A stretch of DNA of 64,000 nucleotides from Todiramphus chloris collaris (GCA_025345505.1 JANVCC010010406.1:13117242-13181241), one strand, 5' to 3'. Shown: positions 11,985 to 27,157, numbered from the stretch's first letter. Numbers and translations: made by a program. The notes: a model not told the origin generated them from the sequence alone.

Positions 11985-14900
11985 AGGAATAGTTTTTTTT
12001 TGTATGGACCCTACTTTGGAGCCAGATGTCATTTCTGTTACACTGATGTGATGGCATAAGAATATAATTTTCCATGTCTGAGACCCTGCATGTGTGACTG
12101 GAGACTGGAGCATAGCCATTCCTCAAATAACCACAGAAAATCTGGAAACCTGGGTCTGGAACCTGATTTAGTCAAAGTAGCAGATTTACAGCCACAGTAT
12201 AACCAGAAAGTAACAACTAACTAATTAGCTCAAGTATGGAGTACACATTTTACAGAAAGGAAGTGTACCAGGATCAGAATAGCCAAAATGGTAACAGTAA
12301 CGAAGAGATTATTAAAAGGAATTGTCTAAATTTAAAGAAACAGTTTTCCATCTTACTGAATTGCCAGGTAGCTTGTTGACTACTTTCTGCAGGATACAAC
12401 AAAGCCTTTGCACAAGTGGGAAATGTCTATGATGCTGTAAATGCCTGGAGTATATATTTATTGTGTAACAATTTGATCTTCTTGTTTTGATGAGCTTTTT
12501 CACTATTATAACAGCTTAAGAAAACAGATGAGTTTAGAAGGCTTGGAGATAAATATCAGTCTGCTTTTAAGAAACAAAAAGACACTTTCCTCCGTATTTC
12601 AGGCCTAGTAATCTATTGTTATCACATTGTGTTGAAAGCCAGAAGGTATTCTCTTGACATTATGCAAAGAAAACATATACGACATATGTAAATACTGACA
12701 TTCTAAAATTCAACCTGCCTTGAGTGAAAGAGGACATCTTCATAGTTTTAAATATTTGTGTAGAATTAGCCATGTTACTTTAGAAAAAGCATTTCCATTG
12801 TCTTTCATGTTAATGACTTCTCTCAAGCTCATGGCTGCACATTGTTCTATGGCACAGTCTATAATAATCCCTCTGGACAACTAGCTCTTGAGCTTGAGCA
12901 TTAAGCTGTAGGCTTGATTCTGCATCAGAGGATAGATCCTTATTAGACTATTCTCAACTCTTTTCCACCACAGACCATGTGTTTAAAAATATTTTATTTA
13001 TATAGAAATTAATATATATGGGTTTTTTCCCATGACTGAAATAAGTATTTGTTTCTATGTTTCTATGGCACAGAAATCTGTGATAGCTAATTGTAATAGG
13101 GAGGTAACCTTATTTCACTTTCTACTATTTTAATTATAGAATAAATTTTAAAGACATTAAATGATTGTTTTATCTAAGTGGAATAGGACCATGGTTCCTA
13201 TACTTGCAGATTTTTACCCGAGTGCTGGTTTTGTACCAGCACAATTCTCTTGTGATTCCGTGTCTTTCTTACACAAGCCAAATGGGGGTCATGTCACTAA
13301 ACTGAGATTTTATTTGTTTAACAGAAAGTTTTGGGGTCCTGCAACTGGTGTTGACTGAGATCATGCATCGTGCCACAAAGGTGAATAAAAAACAGCCTCT
13401 CTAGGCAGGTTCCTGCTCAAATAATTCAGAGATGGCAAATAGGATATTGAAGCAGAAAGTCTATGAGCTGTTTCAGTGCTTCAAAGCTGAATCACTCAGG
13501 TAGGCTGTGGTTAGGTGCTCCTCCTCATGGAGCAGGGTAGGTGTCCCCTGAAAGATAAGGAAGTGCATGTAATGGGTTTCCACATACAAAAATGTGTCGG
13601 TTCAGTTAAACTGGTGCAAGATTATTTGAGATCCCTGGTGTTGCCATTTATTTTGGTTGTGTCTAAACCTGACCCATACCGTCTGAACTAATAAATATAT
13701 TCAACCAAAATAAGCATAATTTAAGCCTGAAATACATGTATCCAGACTGATTTATCCACCTAATTACACTACAGACAGAAAGAACCAAATTCATCATGAG
13801 GGAAACGTTAGAGAGAACATGTAGATCTTTATCTCATCACAATATTGCTACATACAACCTCAGCTTTGGGGCTTCAGTGGCCCTCAGTCGCTCAGCAGCA
13901 GCCTGGGAAGCATCTGAACCAGTGATTGCAACTATTATCGACCTCATGAGCCATAAACCTTCCAGCATTATTGAATTTTAATTACTAAGATACCTAATGA
14001 AAAAGGCCAATTCCTGAAAAACCAGCCAAGCATGCCATTAAAGACACAAACGTGATGGCAGTGCTGGTTATGTTAGCAACACCCTCGGTGATGTGGTGCC
14101 TAATATGGTATGAAGCAGAGATTTCCATGACTGACTCTGCACAGAAACTGTAATTTCAGGTGGCTTCATTACATTCCTTTAAAATGACGCTGGAAAGTTG
14201 CAGAGATGCAGCGAAGGTCTTGGAGCTTGGCACACCACTAAGCAGAGGCAGGACATGCCACCGCCTGAGTGACTTCCCTGCAGGTGCGCCTGTGGGGCTT
14301 AAGTCTTCTCCATGCTGAAAACACCTGCAGGCAGGGGACCTGGGAGAGGCAGTTCTGTTTCCCATGTCTGCTCAGGGAAAACCAGTAGTCCTCAGGGATT
14401 ATCTGAGAAAGTACAGTGCAAGTGGTGAGGTTTAAACTTTGCCCTGGGTCTTTCAGCAAGATCCAAGGAACAGCGTGGGTAATAAATCTGCCTTCAGTGG
14501 CTGTTTGGTCTTTTGTCTTTCTTTCTGGCAGGTAGTTGTCTGGGGAAAATTACAGTAAATCTGACATACTTGTAAACCCAGGACAGTTTTAAAGTTGTTT
14601 GTGTCTTAATGAATTAAACTTCTTCAGGTTATTAAGAATGATAAGCCTCTGACTACTACAGCCTATTGCTAAACTATGGCTTGTTTATCTAAGTCGACAC
14701 CTTTCTGAGACCTTTACGACCATTAATTGCTGCTGCTCTGCTCCAGCATTTCAGCCATATTTTCCATATTGTCTTATTTCCAGTCTGACTGACACAACAG
14801 TTTCTTTCAGGAAGTGTAGTTTTTAATTAATCAACTTACTAGAAGATGTTTTATGCAGGCTATAGTTCCTTGTCTACAAAGACATTTTCCTTAGAAAACA

Positions 14901-15644
14901 ATTTAAGGCTGGTAAAAAAAAAAAAATCAAGTGGTAGCTGTAAAAACCTAGTAATTTCTTCTGTCACCAACTTCATCTAATTGCTTCAATGATGTGGTTT
15001 GGCAGCCAGACCTTTGGGGTCTGTGCTGTGCATGCCCATTAGTGCATCTTCTGATGAATGCTGAAACACTGAAGCACATTCATAAATAAAAGAAATGAGA
15101 CCACTAAGTTATTTTTCACAGTGATGGACAAACCACAGCAGTAGCAATAATAATATTTTTTTGCTCCACTATTGACCATCATGAAAAATGTATCAAAAAA
15201 AAGGAACAGAGATTTCCAAAGCTTATAATGAGTCCTTTAAACCATGCATCATCCTCTGCAGATCATATTTTTTCAGCTGTTTACATATAGAATTAAAATG
15301 TGTTGATATATCCCTAGTTAAAGGTTTCTCAGTGTTAAGAAAGCACAGTAAGCCCCCACTCCTCAATTGAGTTTCTTCTAGGTGCTACCATATTATAAAA
15401 GCTGATGAACAACAGCTCTTCTGATCTTGAAACATAATTTTATGGATGCATCACCTGCAAGACCATCTAAGATCCCAAAGAAATTTATGGTTGACTCTTA
15501 GTATAAGGTCACAGCCTGTGGTTGCCAAAGAAAGCAAAGAAATACTACACAGCATTTGTATGATCTGTTTTTAAAGTTATTGAGCAGTTTTGCCTACCAC
15601 TTACTTATATAGCTACTAAAGTCAATACCTATCTTTCTCGTCAA

Positions 15645-15673
15645 AATCAATCAATCAATCAATCAATCAGTCA
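15645..15673. repeat. (ATCA)n microsatellite
   Basis: About seven tandem ATCA units, with one substitution near the right end. Confidence 0.9.
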
Positions 15674-18600
15674 AACTTATCTATATATCTATTGGATGTT
15701 TTGTATAACATTGCAAGTTCGGTCTTTTGCTACTGTATAAAAATATTAAATAATGATTAGAAATTTGTGCCACATCTCCAGCATGTGCAGCCTTGTCCAA
15801 TGCCTTCATGCACTGGTGGCTGTCTGTAAGGGCAGTAGAAGTGAGGACCAGGAGTAGTGATTGAACTGCTGTGGTTCAAGCTGTCGGAAACAGCAGTGAG
15901 AATATAAGAACCAATGGCTGCATGAAATTTTAGGTGATAATGTCATGGGGCCAGGCTGGATCTGCTTTAGTGATACAACCTAAACCAGAACTTGTGGTCT
16001 GTAAATTCTGGGTTTTTTGGGGTACTGGCTAATCACTGAGCAGCTGGTGACTGTTTCCATTCCCACTAGCAGCTAACAGAGAACTAAAAAACACAGGATG
16101 TACTTTTTACTCTCTTTCATTTCCCTGTCTTGCTGGGTCCTTTTATGCTTTAAATAGGCTCAGTTATGTGACCAAACAGCCCCTGAATGGGAGATCTCAC
16201 ATGAGAAATTCATGTTTGAGAAAGGTACACAGAAGGCAAGGCAGCAGTGAACTCCCATCCCAGTGGCCAGGGTCAGAATTCAACTTTTATACCCATAGCA
16301 AGTACAGGAAATTTCAGTCCGAGCCAAGAAATAACACTGGAATTTCTGTTAATAGAAAATGAAGTTATATCCCTGGGCACTTCCTAGCAGGGCACAGATG
16401 CTTTTCCTATCCAATTCAGCATTAATCATCACAATCTTCCGCAATAAAAATGTATGGTATTTAATTGACATCCTGTCACTTTAATGTCGTGTGGACTATG
16501 TGGCCAGTGCATGATTTTATTTCGGGCACATCTAAAGTCTGTAAATTTGAAGGGGCTCTCTCAAAGTGGAGAACAACAATTAGGTAGTTAGGACAGGTTG
16601 ACAATATAGTAACAATTGCACATTATCAGGGAAAGTGAATGCAAGAATGTAATCTTTATTTTGATGTTACTGATATTTTAGCATAAACCAAAGCTGCCAT
16701 AAAAGTAAAGGCTGCATTGTACTAAATAATAGATAGGAACAGGAAAAATGATTCTACCTTAAAGAATTTCCCGTACATTGGGAACAGAGTGCAATATAAT
16801 AAATAACATTCAGACAAAATAGACAATCATAACACTCTTGAAGAAAATGTTTGTTTTACAGTCCTAAGAGCCATGCTCAGGACTAGCTCTATTAACTGAG
16901 CAGCATACCACAATCCTTAGAGCCACAAAGCTAAACCTTCAGACATCATTTCAAAAACCAGAGCCCTGAGCAGTACTAAAGACTTCCTCCCAAAACAGGG
17001 GGAGAGGAGGAGACCTATGCATCTGCCTTAGGATTTCCCCAACCTGCATTTCCCCAACAGAAACATGATGATGACTATAGTGCCCCTGAAGTTTTTCAGA
17101 CATACTGATAATTTTTAGAGTTTGTAGGCATAAGTTAGCATATGTTTGGTCACAAGGTAACAGAGAAAATGGGAACAAAAGCTGGCATGGTATAGAAGGA
17201 AACATTAGAAACAGAAGTTGGAAAAGCATTTTTCAGCTCTGGGAAAAATAAGTCCAGAAACGACCACGTAATGGATTTGCCATATTTGGTTTGATGCAGC
17301 TGTATTTTAATAGGCAGAACTGGTAATAAGCTACAGACTGGGTACTTGTTTGAGAACGTGTCTCACAATCATCTGCTTTTCAAGATGAGACTGTACCTGC
17401 AGGTACAGTAAGATCCTCTCTTCCCTTTTGTGATGAACTCTCTGGAGCTTAGAACAGATTTGCCCCTTGTGAGGACTAGCCACCTAGTGGTGTCACTTGG
17501 ACTTAAGACTTCTTGTTAAGATTTCTGAGGATATACTAAGGTCACAGATGCTGTATGCCACATAGTATTTTCTTAATGGGTTATTTTTACTGCATTATTC
17601 CTTATATGTTTTCTGTCTCCCTTGCTATTACTGTTGTAAAAGATCTTTTAGACCCTCCTTTGACAAGCTTAATTTTGTGAGTACCAGCTGCTCCCCCTCT
17701 TCATTTTTTGACTCAAGAACTGACTAATAGGAAACTCCACAGTGGCACATGTCTTATGCCCACCTCACCCCTTTCTCAGGAATTTTTATTTTTTCTTCTG
17801 CTTTAAAATCTCAGCCTTCAAAACTCTTCCAACATTAGACACCTTTTTTTTTTAAAAGGCCTCTGAAATCCATTACGGCTTTCTCCTTCAGGGTAGCGCT
17901 TCTGATCTTTAAAGCAGGAGTCCCACCATAGGGCTTGAAGTAGAAATATTTACTATCTAATGTAGAAATACAGAAATTCAGTAGAAAAAAAAAACTATTT
18001 ATATAATTTTTTATTACTCCGTTTATCTTCTGAGTATTACTAAGTTACGGTCTCCACCAAGAAAACTGTGAAAAAGCTACAAGGGAACAAAAAGCCCAAT
18101 GAGAAATGCCTGCTTCATTTGGCAGGAGCTTTAAGATTAGGCTTCATTTCAGGTTAATAACTGGCAGAATAGTTGCAATAATGCATTTAAAAAATCTCTT
18201 ACCTTCCATGCTAAACTCCTGTCGGTTTTCAAAGGGTGCACAAAAGGGCTAATCCAGTATCTATGTTGTCCTATATTTATGTTGTTACACTATTGTGTTA
18301 TGTGTAACTTAAGATCCTACAGAGATTTTAAACTGTTTTCTCTAGTCCCGAAGGGCAGTGGCTGATTCACATGCACCCTGGCCAAACTCCATATGATGTT
18401 CAGAAAATGTACATGCACCGTACATTTCCACAAGGGCCTTATTCATTTCTTGCTTTACTCTGCTTTATTGTGCAGTGTTAAGGAGCTGAATAGGTGCTCT
18501 CTGCCAGCTGAAGACAGCTGTGATTCTGTGATGAATGAAGCAATCCTTACACTGTGGGAGCCTGAGTTAGTTGGTGTAAATTAGCTTGAGCCCATTAAAC

Positions 18601-20815
18601 TTAATGCAGTAATGCTGATTTACTCCTTGGAAAAACGGAGATGTTGGTTACTGCGGAGTGTTACTCTCAGATGTTCATTAATGAGGTCTAATGGCATCAT
18701 ATTTTTATACCTCACAGAAACCAGATTTGAACAACTCATAGTCATTTAGCTGCCCTGAGAGAAAAAGGGCTATAAAGCACGCCATAATTCCTGTACTAAC
18801 CTCTCATCTATGGAACCATTGATTCAGACTCGGTTGCTGCAACTGAAGGAAGCCTGGTAATGTCAAATTCTGCACATCCATCCAGTTCTCAAGGGAGCTA
18901 AAAGAATGTATATGCATTCAAAGACTTTCCACTGCACTATTCATAGCCAAAACATTCCTTTCTCAGAGGACAGATGAGTTGAGGAAAAGTTGTGAGATGA
19001 GCTCCTCCAGCTGATACATCAACATTTACTGGAATCTTTATTCTCTTCAATCAGTTTATTATTAGTGATTTATCCAAAGATTGCTTAGCACTTAACCAGC
19101 CATAAAGGTTCTGCAGGTTATCTTATGTCCTGGTAGTATGCACTCTCCTGATTACAAATTACATTGAGGTATTTCACATTTTGGGCCAAACAGACAGGAG
19201 TTCTAATTGAGAAATATTTTACCTCAAGAGTTACTGCTTTTGCAAACCTGTGCCAAGCAGATGATTGTAGCAGACTATTGCGAGCAGACTGCTGGGGTGA
19301 GTATTATATTGTTCTCTTCTTTGAATCCTTCATGAATGCAAAATCAAAATCAGACATACTTCCACTGTCACAGTTTGAGTCCCTGAACAGATTGTTACTC
19401 TCAGAAGTGAAATCAAATACAGTAAATTGAAAACACTTCTGATTCCCTCTTACCCCAAGGCACACAAATGACAAGTGTGCACCTGTGACAGGAGGCACGG
19501 ATCACTCTACTTTTTTTCAGTTTTGCATTTGGAAATATCTTTTGCCTTTTCTCCCAAGCCTCATCAGAAAAAAAACCTGAAGCTTATTTTGCTCTTTAAG
19601 CTAAAATCTGAATAGATTTAGATGGCAAAGACGATTCTATGTCAGGAGTACTGGCTGATAAACTGGCTCTTTGCTCAAGAGCAAATTTCACCCCTGGACA
19701 ATGCCCTTTGTTATTTTTAAGGCATAGATAGGCATATCCTCCTGTGAATTACTTACTTTATACCATGAGGTATGCCAAAATAGAACACTTCTTTTTTTGA
19801 AAGCCTGAAATTCAGAGGGGAACATTATGCAAAAGTCCCCAAACTGTCTTTTGTTTCTCCAGCAGTTCATTTCATTGTGTCATTCTAGTAACAGATTCTC
19901 AGTGTGGTGGTGAATGAATTGTTACATATTTAGGTTATGTGCTGCAAGAAGGAGGAAGGGCCATCTGGAGTCTCATGATAGCCAGCTCCTAGGAGAGTAC
20001 TTCATCTTGGCTGTTGAATCAGCAGCACACATAGTAACTGACAAGGTGGCACACTAGGAGAATGCAAGACATTTTGCTTCATTTTTCTGGACTGCTGCGT
20101 GGCTTAGGTTTTACATACCTGCAGATGTTTTACCTAATCATGCAAGTGTTTTAAAACCATTTGGGACAACTGTGTCCTCTATGCAACAAGTGAAAAAAAA
20201 TCGCAACAAGTGAAAAATGCCACAAACAAGGAAAAGTTGCATTCTCACAATCACATTTTGTAGTTCTTATGCCAGATGTGCCTGTAAAACATCCTCTCTG
20301 ACCCAGGGAGCAATCCTCAGGTGTAAGTCAGCTTTACCAGGCAAAGGCAAAGGGGTCCTTTCACCTTCCCATTTCTCAAATAGTCACAGCTGCAAGCTAC
20401 CAGCTGTGGGACAATTTTAAGTTGTGTAGGCTATAAAATGTTTCTGTAGCAGAGGAATATGCTCCACTTTCTGTTTAAACAAACTCTTTATAACTCCGTA
20501 CACAATACTGTTCCTGTGTACAGAACTGCAGCACACTATGCATTTGAAAGTTGTCGGGACATAAATGGACCATTGCATGAGTACCAATTCCAGGCAAACA
20601 CGTGCACTGAAACACTTAGCTACCTACAATTTCCCTCAACATTGTTATTTATATTGTCTCATATCTAGGATTCCCAAACATTTATCCAAATCTCTTTTAT
20701 TTTATAAATACAGAACAGCAAAACTGCTTCTGCCTTCATAACTTCCTGTCTATGGGCAGATTACAGACAACAGATATAGCAGATGGACAAGGTCATCACA
20801 CAAGGAGAAAATACC

Positions 20816-20910
20816 AGTTGTGCCAGGGCACATCAGAGATCCATCTAATCCACTGTCTGGTCCCTGGCAGTGGCCATCTGTGGGTGCCTCGGGAGAATCT
20901 AAGGACATCC
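20816..20910. mobile_element. L3/CR1-like LINE fragment
   Basis: The + strand carries GATCCATCTAATCCACTGTC followed by CTGGCAGTGGCCATCTG and CCTCGGGAGAATC. These resemble the GTCCATCTAGCCCAGTATCC ... CAGTGGCCA signature of ancient amniote CR1-L3 3' ends. Short and diverged. Confidence 0.5.
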
Positions 20911-22311
20911 ATGGTGAAAAGCATGTTTAACTACAAGGCTCAAGCAAACAATTCATTTGAGCTTCACTTACAAGTTTAACATGCCAGTATTGCAGGTTTT
21001 CACAGATACAATGGAATAATGCACTATTACAACTTAAAATCAAGAACACACTGTAACAACCTAAAAAGTGCACTAAATGCTTCATGTGTGTTAGTTAATT
21101 CCCTGTGGTTTCAAACTTACAGCATGATGAATTACCCTCACCCCTCCAGGCAGGGGCTCTCAATCCCAGAAAAGTGACTTTGGCTGGTGTCCCGGCCAAG
21201 AAGGAATGGCTTCCATACAGGCATGATGTAGCACTGGAGATGCAACTCCCCATTACTAACCCAAACCTTAGGGGTTTTTTCCCACTGATTTACGTGACTG
21301 TGGGCAAAACCACGCGTGAGCGGATCATTCCTGGATACACAAGGCTGTCTGCTGAAACCAACACTGAAGCCCTCCAGGTTCTATTTATTTCACTTTCTCA
21401 TGCAAATGAATAGTGACTAGTGGTTTGAATTGAGACGTAGGGCATGTTATTTGTTGAGGGATTTCAAGGCTCAGCTCAGGTTTCAGTTCTTTGAATGATG
21501 CAGCATTGCCCTGTTTGGACTATGGCTTACAGACAGCTCAGGGCTGAGCTATCTACACAGCTGCCCATGTGTTGTCTCTGCATAGATAGGGCCTTAAGAC
21601 AATCCAAGGCTGGGTCGCTTTTACAGTTCCCTGTGAGTCACGTGCATGGACTCGACACTACTGAAACTTGTTTACAAACTATGAGCTGGATGACATATAA
21701 AACAGCATATAGCAATATTTTGCCAGAATACTCAACCAACAGTTACTGATTGCTAGGTCAAGGACTTTCTCACTTAAATGTGAGGTCTTCCTTTATAATA
21801 GTCCTTCATGTTTTATTCTAAGGATTCATCTAGTCCCATTCATAAGCCATAAAAATATTATCATCCATAGTCTTTGAGTGAGGGTCTTCATAGATGTGCC
21901 GCTTTTAGCAGGGACTGTTAATTTTCCTTAGAGTAACTGGTATGGGGCTATGTTTTGGATTTGTGCTGAAAACAGTGTTGATAATATAAGAATGGTTTTG
22001 TTATTGCTGAGCAGAGCTTACACAGCATCAACGACTTTTCTCCTTCCCATACCACCCCATCAGCAAGTAGTCTGAAAGTGCATAGGAATCTGGGAGGACA
22101 CACAACCAGAACAGCTGACCTCAGCTGACTGAAGGGATATTCCATACCCTACAACATCATACTTAGCAGTGAAACTAGAGGGAAGGTTGCCTAGGGGACC
22201 ACTGCCCAGGGATTGGATGAGCATCAGCTAGTTGGTGGTAAGAAACTGTTTTCATTTGAATCACTTGTCTTTCTTGGGTTTTATTTACCTCTCTTCATTA
22301 TTTTCCTTTTA

Positions 22312-22381
22312 ATTACAATATTATTATCTTTATTATCATATTTATTATTATTATCTTTAATATTTATTTATTTTCATATTT
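22312..22381. repeat. TTATTA-rich low-complexity sequence
   Basis: Imperfect ATT/TTA triplet run about 70 bases long. Confidence 0.8.
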
Positions 22382-25289
22382 AAATGGATCTTGTCTTAAG
22401 TCACAAGACTTTTCACTTTCACACCTTTCAATTCTCTTCCCCTCATCCCGCTGTAGGGGACAGTGACCTAGCAGCTGTGTGGTGCTGAGTTGCTGGCTGG
22501 GCTTAAACCACAACAACAGCCTTACAAGCTGTTGTGCACAGGAGAACATTTCCAGTTTCATTTGCTGCCCATAATGCTGGAAAAATCTCTGAGCATCCCG
22601 CACTTAACCATTATTGTACTGGGCACAATCTCGTCATCAACCCACTGCCCAGCCATCTCCTCCCCAGGCTGAGAGCTGTTGTTGAATTAGACACTCCTAA
22701 GGAATAAGTAATGCACAATTCCTTCATGCAGACAATATAGTCCACATGAGAGCACATCAGCTGCCTCACCCCAAATTTAGGCTGCCTGGGGAATGTTAAG
22801 CTGCTTTACTTCAGGCCTGCACAGGCAGTATAGTCGGGGCATGTATGAACCCTCGTCTCTGTCTGTCCTCATCCGTTACAGACACGTGTGTGCACATACA
22901 GTTACACACATGGCAGGAAAGATTACACTCAGGGCAGACTGTCCCCCAGGGACAGTACACAGGGTGGTGACAGCAGCTGTAGGCAGGGGCAAGACCGTTT
23001 CCACAGAGCCTGTCTATGATGACTGGTAGCGTGACCTAGAGCTGCATCAGCATTTGATGGACAACAGGGGTTTGGTGTCAGATGTGAGCAGGGCTTTTAC
23101 TGGAGTCCACCACCAAAGTAAATTTCTCCAACAAAGCTGGGAGAAGAGGATTAGCAACTGAGCAATTTGAATTTCTCAGCTTGGTGTGGCAGGACACCCT
23201 CAGCCTTGTACCTGCCAACTTGATGCAACCTTTGCTCAGCTGCATCCCCAAGATCCACACCTGCCTCACAACTCAGCCATGCCATGTCCGAAGGTGGCTG
23301 CATCCAACCTATCCATATTTATACTCGTGCTTTCACATACCACTTGCAGATGGGGAAACTGCAAGGTCTTACTTTTAACCACCTCACTGAACTCACTAAG
23401 GCAGGGAGGGGGGCTCTGTCTGGTCTCATCAACATACTAAATATTACACTTATCACACAGAAAGCAGCAATAACTCTGGAATGATTAATTACCTAAGGTA
23501 CTCCAGCCCTCAGAAACACAGTAAATAGTTAATATAATTTAACTTTACAGTTAATGGAACAAATTAAAATACAGAAACAAATCCATTTTTTGAGTTCATT
23601 AGACAGGACATAAACTCTCCTGTGAACAGGCCTGATAAATGGAATTTCCCTTTAGGGCATTACTGATCAACAATGACAAGTGTAATATTTCTATCTAGCA
23701 CTTTGCTGAGGTTCTGTCAGCAAATCCTCAAACCTTGCAATACCAAACTACTTAGAAGGAGATTTTCCTCTTTCAAGGCTCTTGTTGAGACCTCTTTCCC
23801 TCCTAAAATAGATTTGGCTTCTGACATTATGGGGTTGTCTGTAGAAATGCTCTAAAAATCATGAGGTATTGCTCCTCCTGAAAAGACCAAGTCTGGTTCA
23901 ATAAGAATAAAATTTTGATCTCACGGGTAGATAAATGTGCTGTGCAAGCATTATGCTGAAGTACAGAGAATTCTTCAGCTGAACTGACACTTTGTGCCAT
24001 GAAGAGCCAACATTTCTATCCATCTAAACCATCTACTTATTTATACCTCCAATCACCATGGCATCCCGTCACAACAACAGAAGGGAAAAAAACCAAAATC
24101 ACTTCTTGGTTTGTCAGTCATCATTATCAGCATGTATGAACTATCAGATCCTGTCTGCATTGCTCATGCAAGTAACCTCTTCAATTCCCGGAGTGCTGCA
24201 CCTGCAGTCTGAATGTGTAGCAGTCACTTCAAACTAGAGACAACATGCAATGCAGAATTGTTAAATCCAGTGGATATTTTTTTTTTGTTATTGTTGTTTT
24301 TTAAGGTGGAACTCATCTGGGAGGTTGTATAGGCAAAAGCCTAAAAAGGAATTTGTCTGTCAGTGAGCGATTAACATCTGTTATTACATCCTACACTGTC
24401 TGAGTATCAAAACATCAATTATCTTAAATAAACTAAAAATCTATCATCACAGATTCTCCATCAGTGTAATTTGTTAGAACTCAGCTAAAGCTACAGTCCC
24501 TTCTAGTAGGCACAATACCATATTGATTTACATTGATTTAACTGGACAGAAGATCAAGCTTGATGACTTGGTTGTGCTACCACATCTGAGTAGAAGCAGG
24601 GCAGTTTTAGCTTGCTTAGATCCAAACAAGGGTGGATTCCATGTTCTTAAAATTCAGCTGAGGCCCAGTCTAACCCACCTGCTTTCCATTACTACCTAAC
24701 AAAGCACCTAAATTAGTTAGCTGTTCCCCTCATGCTAATCTAGGTCATGCTGCTGGTTCTCCCCTTGTAGTCTGAGTTAAAGACTGAGCCACCTCTACTC
24801 ACTCTGAAGGATACTCAAGGATACAGGAATAGCCACTCAAACTTCGTGCCAGCCTCCCAGAGACACCTGAGAGTGGAAGTCTAAGCAGTGTTTGGATTGG
24901 GGCCACCATGGTGTTGCTTCCAGGGGAGCAGAAGTCTGCAGGTCCCTCAGTGTAGCTATTGGAGGGATATGACGGTAGTGGTACAGTAGAGAAGGCAAGT
25001 CCCTCTCTGCTTGCCCCACAGGCCCTGGCACACTAAACTCCCTCCCTAGTGCCTTGTAATGTGGACACTTAAATTAAGTGGACTTATTTATGTAATCTCT
25101 TGTCAAACGTATTACGTTTGTGTCTTTCTTTAATTTATAAATTAGGCTGCAGTCAAGTAACTGGTATTCCTCTTTTGCTACTTCACTTAGCAGATTGGCT
25201 ATAATGTCTTTTCTGCAGTCACTATAGTTTAGTCTGTCTGGATTTATGTCAGGCTACGATGGGTATTCAATTGCTCATGTCTGAAGATA

Positions 25290-25335
25290 AGAAAAAAAAA
25301 AAAAAAGAGAAAAAAAGAACAAAAAAAAGAAAATC
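25290..25335 (+). repeat. A-rich polypurine tract
   Basis: Runs of A interrupted by single G residues over about 45 bases. Confidence 0.85.
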
Positions 25336-27157
25336 CAAGGAATCCCTGAGCTAAATATTTATTGATGGATTAAGAACAAGATTTAGCTTAAAATATGATT
25401 TATAGCAAAACAAACCAAACTGCGGTTCATACCTCTGATCACAAGGAAAATGGCAAGCCAGAGTACTGATGCAGGTCTCCTCCAATTCTGCAGGGTAGCT
25501 GAGGGGTAAAGTGTATCCCCCACCCCAAAGGTATTCAAGTCATGTTTGTAATGGCACCACAGGCTTCAGGATGGGCTGTGGCCACCAGTGACAAACAGGA
25601 ACAAGAAGATGAGCATGTGGCAAAGTAGTGGGAATACCTGAACTGACAGAGACTCAACCAACAGTTCCAGTCTGTGATTTAATTCTAAGAAAATTACTTT
25701 ATTTGAAGTTAAGCGTGCTGCTCCAGTGTATCTGTGGCAAGTTTAGAGCTGCCTTGTGATGCTGTATGACTACCATGCATTGTTCTGATTCCAGCAAACT
25801 CTGTGTGAATACATTGGTTCATCTCAATGGGGAGATATGGAGGAAGAGATAGGAGAGAGAATAATAGCTCTCAAAGCCACCTCTGTGAATGTCCAGGGAA
25901 AAAAGACTAGAGAAACAGTTCAGAGAGCAGCTTTCTCTTAAAATATCTCCCATCCTTCTAAAATTAAGCTTTCTTCCCAAGGCCTACAAAACCCACCACA
26001 GTACCAGAAGCTTTGAGGTAACTGATGAGCTGTTGCTACTGCTTATGATAGGATTCACAAACATTTCACTCCCACTGTAATCTTTTTCTCATGTGTGCAC
26101 TAACACATCACATCTTGCTGTAAACTCCCATCTTAATCAATTTTGGATCAGCCATCTTGGATTTTATATTTCCTGGGGTTCTTTGGTGAGGTTGTGTTGT
26201 GCTGCTTCATCGTCTTCCCTGTTTTGCAGTGTTTGGTCCATCAGTATCCCTTGCCTGAAAACTATTATTTCTGTGCTCTTGCACACAGTCTGAGCAGCTT
26301 CTTGTCACCAGGTCTAGGCTTCCTTGCTGCTTTCAACCAGGAAAGAGAGCAATCCAAGAAGGTTTCTTCCCTGGCTTTGTTCTCTACTTTAAATATATTG
26401 CAGCTGCCATTCATGATGATGTGTTTGTGTTAGTGGTGACATGCTTGTTACACTGTCCCCAGGAGTAGCTAAAATCCTGTGTGCAACTTGTTGTCTTTAT
26501 ACCATAGAAAACTGAATCAGTGTAAGGAAAAGAGTACTGTGATTAAACACCCTCTTTAGCACTCTCCTGAGTCTTAGAGCAATTCACTGGTTTCCCCCTG
26601 TTGCCCTGCCTGCCTGTCTCCCCACTAGATCATTAAAGATGAATACACCTGTGTAACAGTTTGTGATGGCTTACCTCAGGTCTCCTTTCCCCACTTCCTC
26701 TAGTCCTTCTGATCTACAGTCACTGCTCCAGATAATTTCTCCTTCATACGTAGCTCCCTCCACAAATACCTAAAGCTTGGCATCCCCACTTTTCATAGTT
26801 AAATTACGGCTGGTAGATTACTGAAGACCTTGGCCCCACAGAGCCAAGTTTTGCAGTTATGAGCCATACACACATATAGGAACTACACTGCTGAGACAGT
26901 GGAAAATGAATCTGGTAACAAAGAGATTGAATGGAGGACAGTTAATGAAGTAAGACATAATACAGTTAGTGAAGCAGAATGATGACAAAGAACTGTCCTT
27001 CATGACCCGCTTGTCCTAACAGAGGATTTTGGCAAGTTACTGATGTTTTATGCATATGTTTTACACATATTATGGAAATCACTGAGTGACAGGACATGAA
27101 AACATCTATTGAACCATATAGTCTCTGAAACAGGAAAACCTCACACACACATCTTAG

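Larger units (their letters stand above)
9691..20815. other. Gene-free interval between VLDLR and KCNV2 (left part)
   Basis: About 11 kb without a recognisable exon or sizeable repeat. It contains a 29-base poly(A) tract near 11954 and an ATCA microsatellite near 15645. ORFs of up to about 94 codons (for example 10214-10498) look like chance in AT-rich DNA. Confidence 0.5.
20911..27157. other. Gene-free interval between VLDLR and KCNV2 (middle part)
   Basis: No exon recognised. It includes the AT-rich simple sequence at 22312-22381 and the A-rich tract at 25290-25335. ORFs at 21105-21413 (+) and 26143-26433 (+) are open for about 100 codons but match nothing I know. Confidence 0.5.

Noticed and set aside
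21105-21413. 102-codon plus ORF
   Set aside because: No recognisable family, no codon or context support; consistent with chance in a long intergenic region.
26143-26433. 96-codon hydrophobic ORF
   Set aside because: Leu/Phe/Cys-rich reading typical of pyrimidine-rich non-coding DNA; no domain, no splice or homology support, and overlapped by another ORF in a second frame.
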